Assembly (NCBI GenBank): GCA_015065615.1
Contig: SVPY01000017.1
Location: 1-55,290, forward strand
Reading direction: 5' to 3'
Source of the DNA: Oscillospiraceae bacterium
GTDB lineage: Bacteria > Bacillota > Clostridia > Oscillospirales > Acutalibacteraceae
Length of the DNA stretch: 55,290 bases
Below, one piece after another: positions 1 to 8,210 of the stretch. The first letter of the stretch is position 1. Every line of letters starts with the position of its first letter. Under the pieces are notes generated by a model that had not been told where the DNA came from, did no database searches, and worked only from the letters and a program-made list of their open reading frames with translations. Both the position numbers and the translations under genes were made by a program.

Positions 1-1492
1 TCATATATTCGTAGCTTAAAATTAAAGTCTTATAGTCGTTTAAATAGCCTGTGAAACGGCGGATATTATCAAGCTGAACGGGTCTTACGGGCAAGCCGTA
101 CTTTAAAAGAGGCATAGCCATACCGAAGAAGTTGGGGAATGCGCCGCTCTGTACGAAATCGTATAAAGCCTCGTCATCTTTATCGATAAGCTCCATAAGC
201 TCCTTATCCTGCTTAGGCTCTGTGGGGTCATCATTCTTGTGGTGGATAGCGTCAAGTCTCTTCTGAATGCCTTCACCGTTCACGATACCGTCGGGCATTG
301 TTCTCTGGAAAAGACCGGAGTCGCTCATTAAAATACCAACACCTGAGTTAACACCCTCAAAGGCGTAATCATCGTAATCCATATCGCCGAACATCTGGAA
401 CATAGAGGAAAGAAGCGTGGAATAATGCTGAGTAATGGGCTTGGAAATATCAATTGTAACGCTGGTTTCGTCCTTTGTTTCGCTGTTGTAGTTGGGCATA
501 ATTCTGGGGTATTTGCCGTTAAATACTCTGGGCGGCCAGGGACAAATCTCATAGTGATGAATTGCAGGGTGCAAGAGAGATGCAACCGCTGTTTTTAAGT
601 AGTTGAACTCATAGTTTTCCCAAGTATAAGAAGGCCAGTCCTCAATGGGGTCGTGGAGGAACCACATTCTTCTGCCTGTACCCTTTACGAGCTCCTGCAT
701 AATACCGTACTCAAGGAAAGCTGTTTCGAAGGTTCTTTCGTCATAAATACCTTCGTAAACGTTAGCGCAGCGGGAAGTACCCGTCCATATCTGTGCGATA
801 CAGCCGTCAACTGTGGGAATATCAATAAGCGCTGCCTCGGGGCTCATAATTTTCCACTGGGTGTAGTTAAGAAGTGAGTGAGTGGGAATATAGAAGCGAA
901 GGTCCTTATTATACTTAACCTTTGCGTATTCCTTTAAGGAGGAGCTTAAGCGTGTGATAATTCTTGCATAGAGATATGCCTTTAATTTTGAAGCCTTATA
1001 TCTTACGTCCACATTTTCGTGGGGAGGAGTCCACTTCTCGCGGTAATAAATTTCATACTCGCGCTTGAAAGCCTCGCTGTAGCCGCCGCGATCCCAGAAT
1101 TCGGGCTCTTCCATGTGAATTGCCTCAACGCCTGCATCAACCGCAACCTTTAATTTTTCCGTAAGGTAATCGGCAAAAGCAACTGTGGGAACCATATAAG
1201 GGCAACGTGGGCCGTGGAGAATATCCTTGCCGTTTCTTGCTCGCTGAGATTCATCCCAATGCTCTCGGCCGTCGATTTCGCCGTCAAGGTAATCCGTGTA
1301 GCCGCCCCAAGCAACACCTGTCATAAGATGCACTACGTAGCCTTTATCCTTAAAAGATTTTACGTGCTTAGGCATATCGGGGCCGATGCCGTATACCATA
1401 ACAAAGTCGTTACCGAGGTCAATTTCGGGCATATAGCCGCCGCCGTGCTGGTAACCTGTAAGTTCTTCTTTTCTGTCTCTTATGTATGCCAT
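1..1492 (-). CDS. Glycosidase-like TIM-barrel protein, partial (3' end beyond left edge)
   Basis: The reading frame is open from ATG at 1492 to the window edge (497 codons), so the C-terminus is missing. It is a close paralog of the complete gene at 1736-4057: both start MAYIR, share the motif VYGIGP near residue 35 and the E-rich strand EAIH(M/L)EEPEFWD near residue 125. The two differ by a net 48 bp, in frame, around 440-530. Positions 1-127 are identical to 2518-2644, while flanking stretches are only similar, which suggests gene conversion or a recent duplication. The barrel with a conserved Glu-Glu strand suggests a retaining glycosidase of the GH-A type, but I cannot assign a CAZy family. 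It lies downstream of its own N21-type promoter, in a sugar ABC-transporter locus. Function is inferred; the existence of the gene is secure. Confidence 0.85.
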   Translation of the reverse strand, partial: MAYIRDRKEELTGYQHGGGYMPEIDLGNDFVMVYGIGPDMPKHVKSFKDKGYVVHLMTGVAWGGYTDYLDGEIDGREHWDESQRARNGKDILHGPRCPYMVPTVAFADYLTEKLKVAVDAGVEAIHMEEPEFWDRGGYSEAFKREYEIYYREKWTPPHENVDVRYKASKLKAYLYARIITRLSSSLKEYAKVKYNKDLRFYIPTHSLLNYTQWKIMSPEAALIDIPTVDGCIAQIWTGTSRCANVYEGIYDERTFETAFLEYGIMQELVKGTGRRMWFLHDPIEDWPSYTWENYEFNYLKTAVASLLHPAIHHYEICPWPPRVFNGKYPRIMPNYNSETKDETSVTIDISKPITQHYSTLLSSMFQMFGDMDYDDYAFEGVNSGVGILMSDSGLFQRTMPDGIVNGEGIQKRLDAIHHKNDDPTEPKQDKELMELIDKDDEALYDFVQSGAFPNFFGMAMPLLKYGLPVRPVQLDNIRRFTGYLNDYKTLILSYEYM

Positions 1493-1528
1493 AATCCTAC
1501 TTCCTTTCATTAGGAATTTTGTAATTTT

Positions 1529-1573
1529 ATATTACCTTAAAATGCTTTAGATTGGTATCAACTATTTTAATTT
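1529..1573 (-). promoter_or_regulatory. N21-type promoter upstream of the partial glycosidase-like gene
   Basis: Read on the minus strand, the box AAATTAAAATAGTTGATA (1556-1573) is followed after exactly 21 bp by the -10-like hexamer TAATAT (1529-1534). The start codon is about 37 bp further down. The same box and spacing occur before the genes at 4057, 12033 and 14347. The hexamer at the end of the box is too far from the -10 for an ordinary 17-bp -35, so an activator-dependent promoter is the simplest reading (inference). Confidence 0.55.
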
Positions 1574-1631
1574 TTAAATTGCATTTTTTTATAAAAGAAA
1601 AACCGCGTATGGTTTCCGCCCCATCTTCTCG

Positions 1632-1670
1632 CCTCCCCTGTAAGGGGAGGAAAATTTTGCGCAGCAAAAT
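1632..1670. repeat. Pair of perfect short hairpins with 3-nt loops
   Basis: Two adjacent perfect inverted repeats: CCTCCCCT-GTA-AGGGGAGG (1632-1650) and ATTTTGC-GCA-GCAAAAT (1654-1670). The second resembles AATTTGC-ATA-GCAAATT in the hairpin cluster near 9.93 kb, so this is a dispersed repeat family rather than a terminator of one gene. No T-run follows either stem. Confidence 0.6.
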
Positions 1671-1692
1671 AGGTGGGGTTATACTAAAAATG

Positions 1693-1720
1693 AAAAAACC
1701 GCGCAGTTTCCCACGCGGTA
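1693..1720 (-). terminator. Rho-independent terminator of the 773-aa glycosidase-like gene
   Basis: On the minus strand ACCGCG, a 10-nt loop and CGCGGT are followed by TTTTTT. It lies 16 nt after the stop codon at 1736. Confidence 0.75.
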
Positions 1721-1735
1721 ATTCAAAAAATCCAA

Positions 1736-4057
1736 TTAAAACTTTGCCTTAACATTAACTTTCTTTGCCTTACTTAAATAAGAAAGCAGAACTGTGCTTG
1801 ACTGAGCATCCCAGTTAAAGGTAATATCCACGCTGTTGCCGTCCTCGTCAACTGCGCTTACTTCTTTAACTTCCTTGGGGAGCTTAAGCCTTGTGTAAAC
1901 CTTAATATTATCGGCGGTTTTCATTAAAGCCTCAAAACCGTTTTCGCTTAGATCAAGGCTGAAAATTCTTGCAGCTGTACCTATAACCTCAAATTCCTTA
2001 TCCTTTATCTTATCGAAATCGTAAAGAATCGTGTTATCATCGGGGCGCAGTACCTTTTCGGTAATAATAGCGTACTGATTATCCAGCATATCCGCAAACA
2101 GACCCTTAAATACCTTGGGTTCGTCGTTTACGCTCTCATCCATAACGGAGCTGATAATGTAAGGTCCGCGGTGGAGGGTGAGGTCATTTTTGTATTCCCA
2201 TGTTTCGCCAATTGCCTCAAGAGCACTCTTAACGAAGCATCTGTAGCTTTCGCCCGACTCTTTGGAGAGACCGAGACGCGCAGGAGCTTTGTTGAGCATA
2301 TTGAATTTACCCTTGCCAACTGTGTAAATGCCGTCAGCAGGTCTGTTCTCAAAGCCTAAAAGCTCGAAGAGATGGATAGCAGGGTCACTATAACCCGATT
2401 TAGTCCACCATAAGTCAACCTTGTGGTAGGGGTCACTTCCGTCGCCGATGTAAATTAAGTTACCGCCCTGCATTACCCATGTGGCTAAAGCCATATTAAC
2501 GTCGGGAGATTCGGGCTTCATATATTCGTAGCTTAAAATTAAAGTCTTATAGTCGTTTAAATAGCCTGTGAAACGGCGGATATTATCAAGCTGAACGGGT
2601 CTTACGGGCAAGCCGTACTTTAAAAGAGGCATAGCCATACCGAAAAGGTTGGGGAAAGCGGGGCTCTGAATAAAGTCGTACATCACGCTTTCGTCCTTAT
2701 CGATTAAATCCATAAGCTCCTTATCATATTTGGGCTCGCTGGGGTCATCGTTAGTGTGGTAGAGAAGCGCCAATCTCTCCTGAATACTCTCGCTCGTCAC
2801 AACGCCGTCTGCCATAGTTCTCTGGAAAAGACCCGAGTCGCTCATAAGCACGCCAACGCCGGAATTTACACCCTCAAAGCTGTAAATTTCCTGATCCATA
2901 TCGCCGAACATCTGGAACATAGAGGAAAGAAGCGTGGAATAATGCTCGGTAATGGGCTTGGGCTCTGCGTTTTTCTGTGAGAAGGAGTCGCCCGCAGGAT
3001 TAAATACGGGAATAAACTTCTTTTCCTTCTTCTTTTTGCCCTCGGGATTTATGCCGCCGTGAGATGGACGGGGATAAACGCCCTCGAATACGCGGTAAGG
3101 CCATGGACAAATTTCATAATGATGAATTGCAGGGTGCAAGAGAGATGCAACCGCCGTCTTTAAGTAGTTATATTCGTAATTTTCCCAAGTGAAGGCAGGC
3201 TTATCTTCAATGGGGTCGTGTAAAAACCACATTCTTCTGCCCGTACCCTTTACAAGCTCCTGCATAATGCCGTACTCCAAAAATGCAGTCTCGAAGGTTC
3301 TCTCTTTGTAGATGCCGTTATACACGTTGGCAGGGCGGGAAGTACCCGTCCATATCTGGGCGATACAGCCATCCACGGTGGGAATATCAATGAGCGCCGC
3401 CTCGGGGCTCATAATTTTCCACTGGGTGTAGTTAAGAAGGGAGTGAGTGGGAATATAGAAACGGATATCCTTATTGTACTTGACCTTTGCATACTCCTTA
3501 ACGGAACTGCTCAGTCGGGAAATAATTCTCGCATAAAGGTATGCCTTAAGCTTGGATGCCTTATATCGGACGTCCACGTTTTCGTGGGGAGGAGTCCATT
3601 TTTCGCGGTAATAAATTTCGTACTCGCGCTTGAAAGCCTCACTGTAGCCGCCGTAATCCCAGAATTCAGGCTCCTCAAGGTGAATCGCCTCAACGCCTGC
3701 ATCAATAGCGGGAATAAGCTTGGTCATTAAGTAATCGGAGAAAGCCACCGTAGGAACCATATAAGGTACGGTGGGGCCGTGCAGAATCGCCGTACCTGCG
3801 CGGTTTATCTGAGCTTCGTCCCAGTGCTCCCTGCCGTCGATGTCGCCGTTTAAGTAGTCCTGATACTGACCCCACGCAACACCCGTCATAAGATGCACCA
3901 CGTAGCCTGCATCCTTGTAGCTTTTTACCTGCTCGGGCATTTCGGGGCCGATGCCGTATACCATAACGAAATCGTTACAAAGGTCCACGGAAGGCTTAAG
4001 TCCGCCGCGCTGCTGATAGCCGGTTAATTCTTCGGTATTTTTTCGTATGTATGCCAT
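1736..4057 (-). CDS. Glycosidase-like protein with TIM-barrel and C-terminal Rossmann-like region
   Basis: Complete 773-residue protein with no signal peptide, so probably cytoplasmic. The first ~400 residues look like a (beta/alpha)8 glycosidase barrel; the strand AIHLEEPEFWD near residues 123-133 carries two adjacent Glu and is the best candidate for catalytic residues. Residues ~500-600 contain TLILSYEYMKPESPDVN and GGNLIYIGDGSDPYH, which resemble the flavodoxin-like trimerisation domain of GH42-type enzymes; the C-terminal ~100 residues look beta-rich. It is the intact member of a tandem pair with the gene at 1-1492, has its own promoter and terminator, and lies in a locus encoding LplB/LplC permeases and a binding protein. 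I cannot assign a substrate or a CAZy family. An intracellular hydrolase acting on imported oligosaccharides is the inference. Confidence 0.8.
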   Translation of the reverse strand: MAYIRKNTEELTGYQQRGGLKPSVDLCNDFVMVYGIGPEMPEQVKSYKDAGYVVHLMTGVAWGQYQDYLNGDIDGREHWDEAQINRAGTAILHGPTVPYMVPTVAFSDYLMTKLIPAIDAGVEAIHLEEPEFWDYGGYSEAFKREYEIYYREKWTPPHENVDVRYKASKLKAYLYARIISRLSSSVKEYAKVKYNKDIRFYIPTHSLLNYTQWKIMSPEAALIDIPTVDGCIAQIWTGTSRPANVYNGIYKERTFETAFLEYGIMQELVKGTGRRMWFLHDPIEDKPAFTWENYEYNYLKTAVASLLHPAIHHYEICPWPYRVFEGVYPRPSHGGINPEGKKKKEKKFIPVFNPAGDSFSQKNAEPKPITEHYSTLLSSMFQMFGDMDQEIYSFEGVNSGVGVLMSDSGLFQRTMADGVVTSESIQERLALLYHTNDDPSEPKYDKELMDLIDKDESVMYDFIQSPAFPNLFGMAMPLLKYGLPVRPVQLDNIRRFTGYLNDYKTLILSYEYMKPESPDVNMALATWVMQGGNLIYIGDGSDPYHKVDLWWTKSGYSDPAIHLFELLGFENRPADGIYTVGKGKFNMLNKAPARLGLSKESGESYRCFVKSALEAIGETWEYKNDLTLHRGPYIISSVMDESVNDEPKVFKGLFADMLDNQYAIITEKVLRPDDNTILYDFDKIKDKEFEVIGTAARIFSLDLSENGFEALMKTADNIKVYTRLKLPKEVKEVSAVDEDGNSVDITFNWDAQSSTVLLSYLSKAKKVNVKAKF

Positions 4058-4087
4058 ATTTTTCCTGTCCTTTCTTTTGATAGTTTA

Positions 4088-4132
4088 ATATTACACTAAT
4101 TTTCACAGAATTGGTATAAACTATTTTAATAT
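4088..4132 (-). promoter_or_regulatory. N21-type promoter of the 773-aa glycosidase-like gene
   Basis: Minus-strand box ATATTAAAATAGTTTATA (4115-4132), then 21 bp, then TAATAT (4088-4093); the start codon is about 31 bp on. Box and spacing match the promoter at 1529-1573, although the spacer sequence between them is largely different, which argues that the box and its spacing are the constrained parts. Confidence 0.6.
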
Positions 4133-4195
4133 ATGTATATAACGATTTTATAAAGTTTTTGCACGTGTGAGAATAGATTTTTAAATCCCCCAATT

Positions 4196-4570
4196 GTAGC
4201 GGCGACCAGTGGTCGCCACACAGACATACCGCAATTTGAATTATGGACGCCGATGGCGTCCGCTACAGGTTATTCCCTCAATTGTAGCAGCGACCAGTGG
4301 TCGCCACATAGATTTACCGAAATTTGAATTATGGACGCCAATGGCGTCCGCTACAAGTTATTCCCTCAATTTTAGCGGCGACCAGTGGTCGCCACATAAA
4401 TTTACCGCAATTTTAAATTATGGACGCCAATGGCGTCCGCTACAAGTTATTCCCTCAATTGTAGCGGCGACCAGTGGTCGCCACACAGACATACCGCAAT
4501 TTGAATTATGGACGCCGATGGCGTCCTCTACAAGTTATTACCTCAATTGTAGCGGCGACCAGTGGTCGCC
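4196..4570. repeat. REPIN-like array A (four doublets and one single REP)
   Basis: Tandem units of 71-72 bp at 4196-4266, 4284-4354, 4372-4443 and 4461-4531, plus a single left half at 4549-4570, with a period of 88-89 bp. Each unit starts GTAGC followed by the palindrome GGCGACCAGTGGTCGCC, has a ~25-nt AT-rich middle, and ends GGACGCCRATGGCGTCC followed by GCTAC, so the two REP-like hairpins face each other with GTAG heads outermost. Unit 3 has a TTAG head. The last half-unit ends just before the stop codon of the RAYT gene at 4593. Any long open frame across the array comes from the repeat and is not a gene. Confidence 0.85.
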
Positions 4571-4592
4571 ACACAGATTTACCGTAACTTAA

Positions 4593-5087
4593 TTAAAACC
4601 TCATATCTTTTTTCTTATATGACAATCCAATGGGATTTTCATAAATATATTTTAAATGCGCTTCATAATCCTTCTGGTTGCGAATAACGTGGTCATAAAA
4701 CGACTTCTGCCATATTGGTACGCCTAATTTTTTGGTCACATAACCTTTCATCTGACCTATTATCCGCGACAATGTAGGGGCTGCCATTGGCAGTCCGTTT
4801 TTATCTCCATCTATAATCAAAATTATATGGATATGGTCTGTCATAATAACGTATTGGTCAACTAACACATTTGGGTATATCTTTGAAATATTATTTATTG
4901 CATCCTCTACAATTTTTCCGTTTTCTGATAATTCAACCTCTTGTAATGTTTCAGTAACTACTTCTGCATTATTCCAGAAATAATTCTGCTTCTCTTTTGT
5001 ACATATTGTTACAAAATATGCTCCGCAAGAGCTATAATCATAATTTTTCAAACGGATGTTTTTTCTCGTGGGTTTTTTATCATTCAT
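4593..5087 (-). CDS. REP-associated tyrosine transposase (RAYT, Y1/HUH family)
   Basis: 164-residue protein of the IS200/IS605-related Y1 transposase family that processes single-stranded REP hairpins. Visible landmarks are the N-terminal NYDYSSCGAYFVTICT (residues 15-30), the HUH metal motif in MTDHIHIIL (His85, His87), the WQKSFYDHVIRNQKD block (126-140) and HLKYIYENP (144-152); Tyr147 is the likely nucleophile by analogy, which needs an alignment to confirm. Length is normal for the family and the frame is intact. REPIN-like arrays lie on both sides, the expected partner sequences. Residues ~98-106 (GLPMAAPTL) are encoded by an internal copy of the array's own REP hairpin (4774-4797). Family assignment is secure; activity is inferred. 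Confidence 0.9.
   Translation of the reverse strand: MNDKKPTRKNIRLKNYDYSSCGAYFVTICTKEKQNYFWNNAEVVTETLQEVELSENGKIVEDAINNISKIYPNVLVDQYVIMTDHIHIILIIDGDKNGLPMAAPTLSRIIGQMKGYVTKKLGVPIWQKSFYDHVIRNQKDYEAHLKYIYENPIGLSYKKKDMRF
4774..4797 (+). repeat. REP hairpin inside the RAYT coding sequence
   Basis: GTAGGGG followed by CTGCC-ATT-GGCAG and TCCG. It matches the left half of the type B REPINs at 5233 and 9712 except at two positions, and these two are partners in the stem (CG in the arrays, TA here), so base pairing is kept. It is read in frame on the opposite strand as part of the transposase. Confidence 0.75.
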
Positions 5088-5162
5088 TTTATCACCAATT
5101 TTATTCTACCACATTGTGTTATAACAAACAATCATTTTATCGCTGTTCTACAATTTTTTGCA

Positions 5163-5439
5163 CGGACGCGCGATTTGCTTGCAAATCTGGCGACATTGGC
5201 GATATTTCGATTGCGTGATATTGTATTGGATAGTAGGGGCCGCCATTGGCGGTCCGTCAGATTAGGGTAAATCTAAACGGACGACCGATGGTCGCCCCTA
5301 CTTTGGACGCGATTTGCTTGCAAATATGCCGCCATTGGAGATATTTCGATTGCGTGATATTGTATTGGATTGTAGGGGCCGCCATTGGCGGTCCGTTAAA
5401 TCACATCGAATCTCGCGGACGCGCGATGCGCGCCCCTAC
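5163..5439. repeat. REPIN-like cluster B (two type B doublets with shared spacer)
   Basis: Type B doublets at 5233-5301 and 5372-5439. The left hairpin is GGCCGCCATTGGCGGTCC after a GTAG head. The right hairpin is GGACGACCGATGGTCGCC, or a GGACGCGCGATGCGCGCC variant in the second unit, each ending CCCTAC. Between and before the doublets lies a ~70-bp spacer module (GGACGCG, GCTTGCAAAT, ATATTTCGATTGCGTGATAT) found again at 9.65-9.81 kb. Open frames here are repeat-derived. Confidence 0.8.
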
Positions 5440-5468
5440 TTGGCTATTACATTTTCATCGAATCTCGT

Positions 5469-5933
5469 GGACGACCGATGGCGTCCGCTACAGGTTATTC
5501 CCCCAATTGTAGCGGCGCCCAGTGGGCGCCACATAATTTTACCGAAATTTGAATTATGGACGCCGATGGCGTACGCTACAGGTTATTCCCTCAATTGTAG
5601 CGGCGACCGGTGGTCGCCACACAGACATACCGCAATTTTAAATTGTGGACGCCGATGGCGTCCGCTACAGGTTATTCCCCCAATTGTAGCGGCGACCAGT
5701 GGTCGCCACATAATTTTACCGAAATTTGAATTATGGACGCCAATGGCGTCCGCTACAGGTTATTCCCTCAATTGTAGCGGCGACCAGTGGTCGCCACACG
5801 GACATACCGCAATTTTTTATTATGGACGCCGATGGCGTCCGCTACAGGTTATTCCCTCAATTGTAGCGGCGACCAGTGGTCGCCACATAGATTTACCGCA
5901 ATTTGAATTATGGACGCCGATGGCGTCCGCTAC
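5469..5933. repeat. REPIN-like array C (hybrid half-unit and five type A doublets)
   Basis: Five units of 71-72 bp at 5509-5579, 5597-5668, 5686-5756, 5774-5845 and 5863-5933, period 88-89 bp, of the same type as array A. The first has GGCGCCCAGTGGGCGCC, changed symmetrically so the stem is kept. A right half-unit at 5469-5491 begins like type B (GGACGACCGATGG) and ends like type A (GGCGTCCGCTAC), a recombinant junction between the two families. The array ends about 20 bp before the terminator of the solute-binding protein gene. Confidence 0.85.
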
Positions 5934-5952
5934 ATTGGCTTAAAAAAGGCGT

Positions 5953-5985
5953 AAAAAAAGAAGGTGTGGCGGGTGCCACACCTTC
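5953..5985 (-). terminator. Rho-independent terminator of the solute-binding protein gene
   Basis: Minus-strand stem GAAGGTGTGGC / GCCACACCTTC with a 4-nt loop, followed by TTTTTTT; about 50 nt past the stop codon at 6039. Confidence 0.85.
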
Positions 5986-6038
5986 CGGAATCAAAGGTTG
6001 ATTAGGTCTTTGATTAAATTTTTTCGATTAGTAACAAA

Positions 6039-7862
6039 TTACCAAGCGAGGTCGTCACGAGAACCAACAACGTTTTCTGCAATCCAATCAAGGAACTCGA
6101 GATAGAGGCCGTCTTTCTCAGTTGTAACCTTTGTGATGTAGTCGTTGAGGATCTGGAGAGCTTCTTCTTCGGACTGAGCGAAGAATGCGCGCTGTACGTA
6201 GTCTGTCTGAACTGTATCGTCGAGGATTTCAGAAACTTCCTGATATCTCTCGAAGCCAGTTACAAGACCGGAAGCAGCGTAGCCGGGGATGATCTCGATG
6301 GGACGTCTGTTAGTTACATAGTCTTCCTGATAGAGGTCATACTCTGTTCTTGAAGCACCAAGGTTAGCACCTACACGGTCTTCCTTGAACCATGTCTTCT
6401 GCTGGTTGATGAGCTGTGTTCTGGAGAGGTTGTTATTGTTACCACCAACACCGAGAGCCTTTCTTGCGTCAGACTTAGCTGCCTTCTCTTCGTCTGTATC
6501 GTCAGCGTCGGGGAAGTATTCAGCCTTAGCTCTGGGGAGACCTTCTTCGTTGTACTCAAATGTTACACCGGGGATACCATAGCTGTAGATAGCCTGGCCT
6601 TCGGGGCTGTTGAGGTAATCGTAGTATGTGAGAGCAGCTTCGAGGTTCTGAGTTGTGGAGGGGAAGAAGATAACAGGAGAACCTGTTCTACCTTCGGACT
6701 CGATCTGAACGGACTGCTTGCCGTCAACATAGTTAAGAGGACCAATAGCTTCATACATCCACTCGGGCTTCTCATCGAGGAGGCCGGATGTATCCATAGC
6801 GGAAGGACCTGCACCGTACTGAGCACCCCAGAAGAGGATAGTACCGTTACCCATTAACTGGTCTGCACGGTCGTCTGTATGTGTGAAGCATTCAACGTCG
6901 AAGATACCGTCGTGAACGAGGTTAAACATAACCATGTTCTTGTCGATCCATCTCTGAGAGAGGAGGTCTGTTGTAACAGAACCGTCTTCTTCAACGATGT
7001 AAGATGTAAGAGCGAATCTGTCATAAGATACGAGGAAGTCGCCGTAAGACCAACCAGCGTGTCTTGTGGAAGCTACGATACAATCGTTGCCGTTCCAGTC
7101 CTTAAAGCCATATTCCTTAGCCTTATAAAGAACTTCTACGAGCTGATCAGTTGTTCTGATTTCTTCGGGCTTGAAGCCGAGAGCCTCGGGAACGTCACCA
7201 CGTACGAATACGCCGTATGCCCAATGCTGCTGGTCCTTTTCACCGGTTAACTCCTGGGGTAACCAGTAGAGAGTACCGTCACCGTTGAAGTCGATATCGG
7301 ACTCATAGTACTTGATGGAGATTCTACCGATTTCGAAGGGGAGCTGGATGTACTGGAACATATCCTTCTTGTCGCCTGTGATGTAAGCAGAGATCTCAGT
7401 AATTGTGCCTTCGTTAGCACCCTTCTTGATGATACCTGTCTCACCGCCTGTACCGCCCCAGTTTGCGCAGGAAACGATGTCAGGCATGTCGCCGGAAGCG
7501 AACATGAGGTTAAGTTTCTCAGTTTCTTTCATCATACAGCCGTCGTTCTTAACTGTAACACCGATCTTCTCGCGGATGTAAGCAGCGAGGTCGTTGTCAT
7601 ACCAAGTATCGTCGGCGTCTGCGTTACCGTTCCATGCTCTTACCATGTAGAGCTGAACGTCATCATACTTTGTCCAAGGGAAGTCATCAGCGGGCTGGTC
7701 ATCAGCGGGCTTGTCGTCAGCGGGCTTGTCGTCAGCGGGCTTAGACTCGGAAACAGAAGTAGATGTGCTTGTGCTTGTGCCTGCTGTTTCGCCGCCGCAT
7801 GCTGCAAATACAGTAACGATCATAGCGAGAGCAAGAAGCATAGCAAGAATTCTTGTTTTCAT
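6039..7862 (-). CDS. ABC transporter solute-binding lipoprotein (LplA-type, extracellular family 1)
   Basis: 607 residues. A signal peptide with lipobox VFAAC places the lipidated Cys at residue 22, so the protein should be anchored to the outer face of the membrane. Residues ~28-60 are a Ser/Thr-rich then KPADD-repeat linker, encoded by a short tandem DNA repeat (about 7689-7741). The rest matches the large LplA/YtcQ-like binding proteins that work with LplB and LplC permeases (for example DLAAYIREKIGVTV and NLMFASGDMPDIV near the N-terminus). The permeases lie upstream on the same strand but behind REPIN-bearing gaps. No ATPase gene is in the window, which is usual for this family, where a shared MsmK-type ATPase often serves. 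Substrate is unknown; an oligosaccharide is likely. Confidence 0.9.
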   Translation of the reverse strand: MKTRILAMLLALAMIVTVFAACGGETAGTSTSTSTSVSESKPADDKPADDKPADDQPADDFPWTKYDDVQLYMVRAWNGNADADDTWYDNDLAAYIREKIGVTVKNDGCMMKETEKLNLMFASGDMPDIVSCANWGGTGGETGIIKKGANEGTITEISAYITGDKKDMFQYIQLPFEIGRISIKYYESDIDFNGDGTLYWLPQELTGEKDQQHWAYGVFVRGDVPEALGFKPEEIRTTDQLVEVLYKAKEYGFKDWNGNDCIVASTRHAGWSYGDFLVSYDRFALTSYIVEEDGSVTTDLLSQRWIDKNMVMFNLVHDGIFDVECFTHTDDRADQLMGNGTILFWGAQYGAGPSAMDTSGLLDEKPEWMYEAIGPLNYVDGKQSVQIESEGRTGSPVIFFPSTTQNLEAALTYYDYLNSPEGQAIYSYGIPGVTFEYNEEGLPRAKAEYFPDADDTDEEKAAKSDARKALGVGGNNNNLSRTQLINQQKTWFKEDRVGANLGASRTEYDLYQEDYVTNRRPIEIIPGYAASGLVTGFERYQEVSEILDDTVQTDYVQRAFFAQSEEEALQILNDYITKVTTEKDGLYLEFLDWIAENVVGSRDDLAW

Positions 7863-8041
7863 AATTATTTTCCTCCTGAAAATTTTATATGGTGCACGTG
7901 ATAAGGTAATCAGCCTTTCACAATAACCAACTAATTAATTATACGGCTTTCGCCGTCAGAAAATAAAATGAATAACTTCATTCTAATCAGTTATTCAATT
8001 TTCAAAGCGCAAAGTCCCAAAGACTCTTTGGAACTGTAGAA
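7863..8041 (-). promoter_or_regulatory. Long structured 5' leader of the solute-binding protein mRNA
   Basis: About 175 nt separate the -10 box from the start codon. Within it are hairpin-forming sequences: TCCAAAGAGTCTTTGGGA (about 8013-8031), AATAAC/GTTATT (about 7970-7995) and ACGGC-GAAA-GCCGT with a GNRA-type loop (about 7943-7956). No known riboswitch or T-box consensus is recognised. The ribosome binding site is AGGAGG close to the start. Confidence 0.45.
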
Positions 8042-8098
8042 ATTATACTATAATTTCTTCACATTGTCAACACATTAGGTGGTTACAATTTAGTAACC
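8042..8098 (-). promoter_or_regulatory. Consensus sigma-A promoter with upstream palindrome, before the binding protein gene
   Basis: On the minus strand TTGACA (8065-8070), 17 bp, TATAAT (8042-8047): a perfect vegetative promoter, and unlike the N21 promoters of the neighbouring genes. Eleven bp upstream of the -35 is the perfect inverted repeat GGTTACAATTTAGTAACC (8081-8098), a good operator candidate. Confidence 0.8.
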
Positions 8099-8210
8099 TT
8101 TTCGTAATATTTCGGTTTTTTCCCGCGATTTGTCCGCAGAGGGTGGATTTTTGGTTTTTATTTCTTTTATGGAAACGGTTGTGTCCTTTTTCTGCGGACA
8201 ACGTGCAATT

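Noticed and set aside
4209-4592. Open frame of 127 codons across array A
   Set aside because: Its translation is a repeat of the REPIN unit, with no ribosome binding site and no gene-like composition.
4196-5933. CRISPR array
   Set aside because: The period is regular, but the units are palindrome pairs with conserved, not unique, middles, and there are no cas genes.
5246-5943. Overlapping open frames of 88 and 209 codons across clusters B and C
   Set aside because: They arise because the palindromes lack stop codons; the protein is the same repeat over and over.
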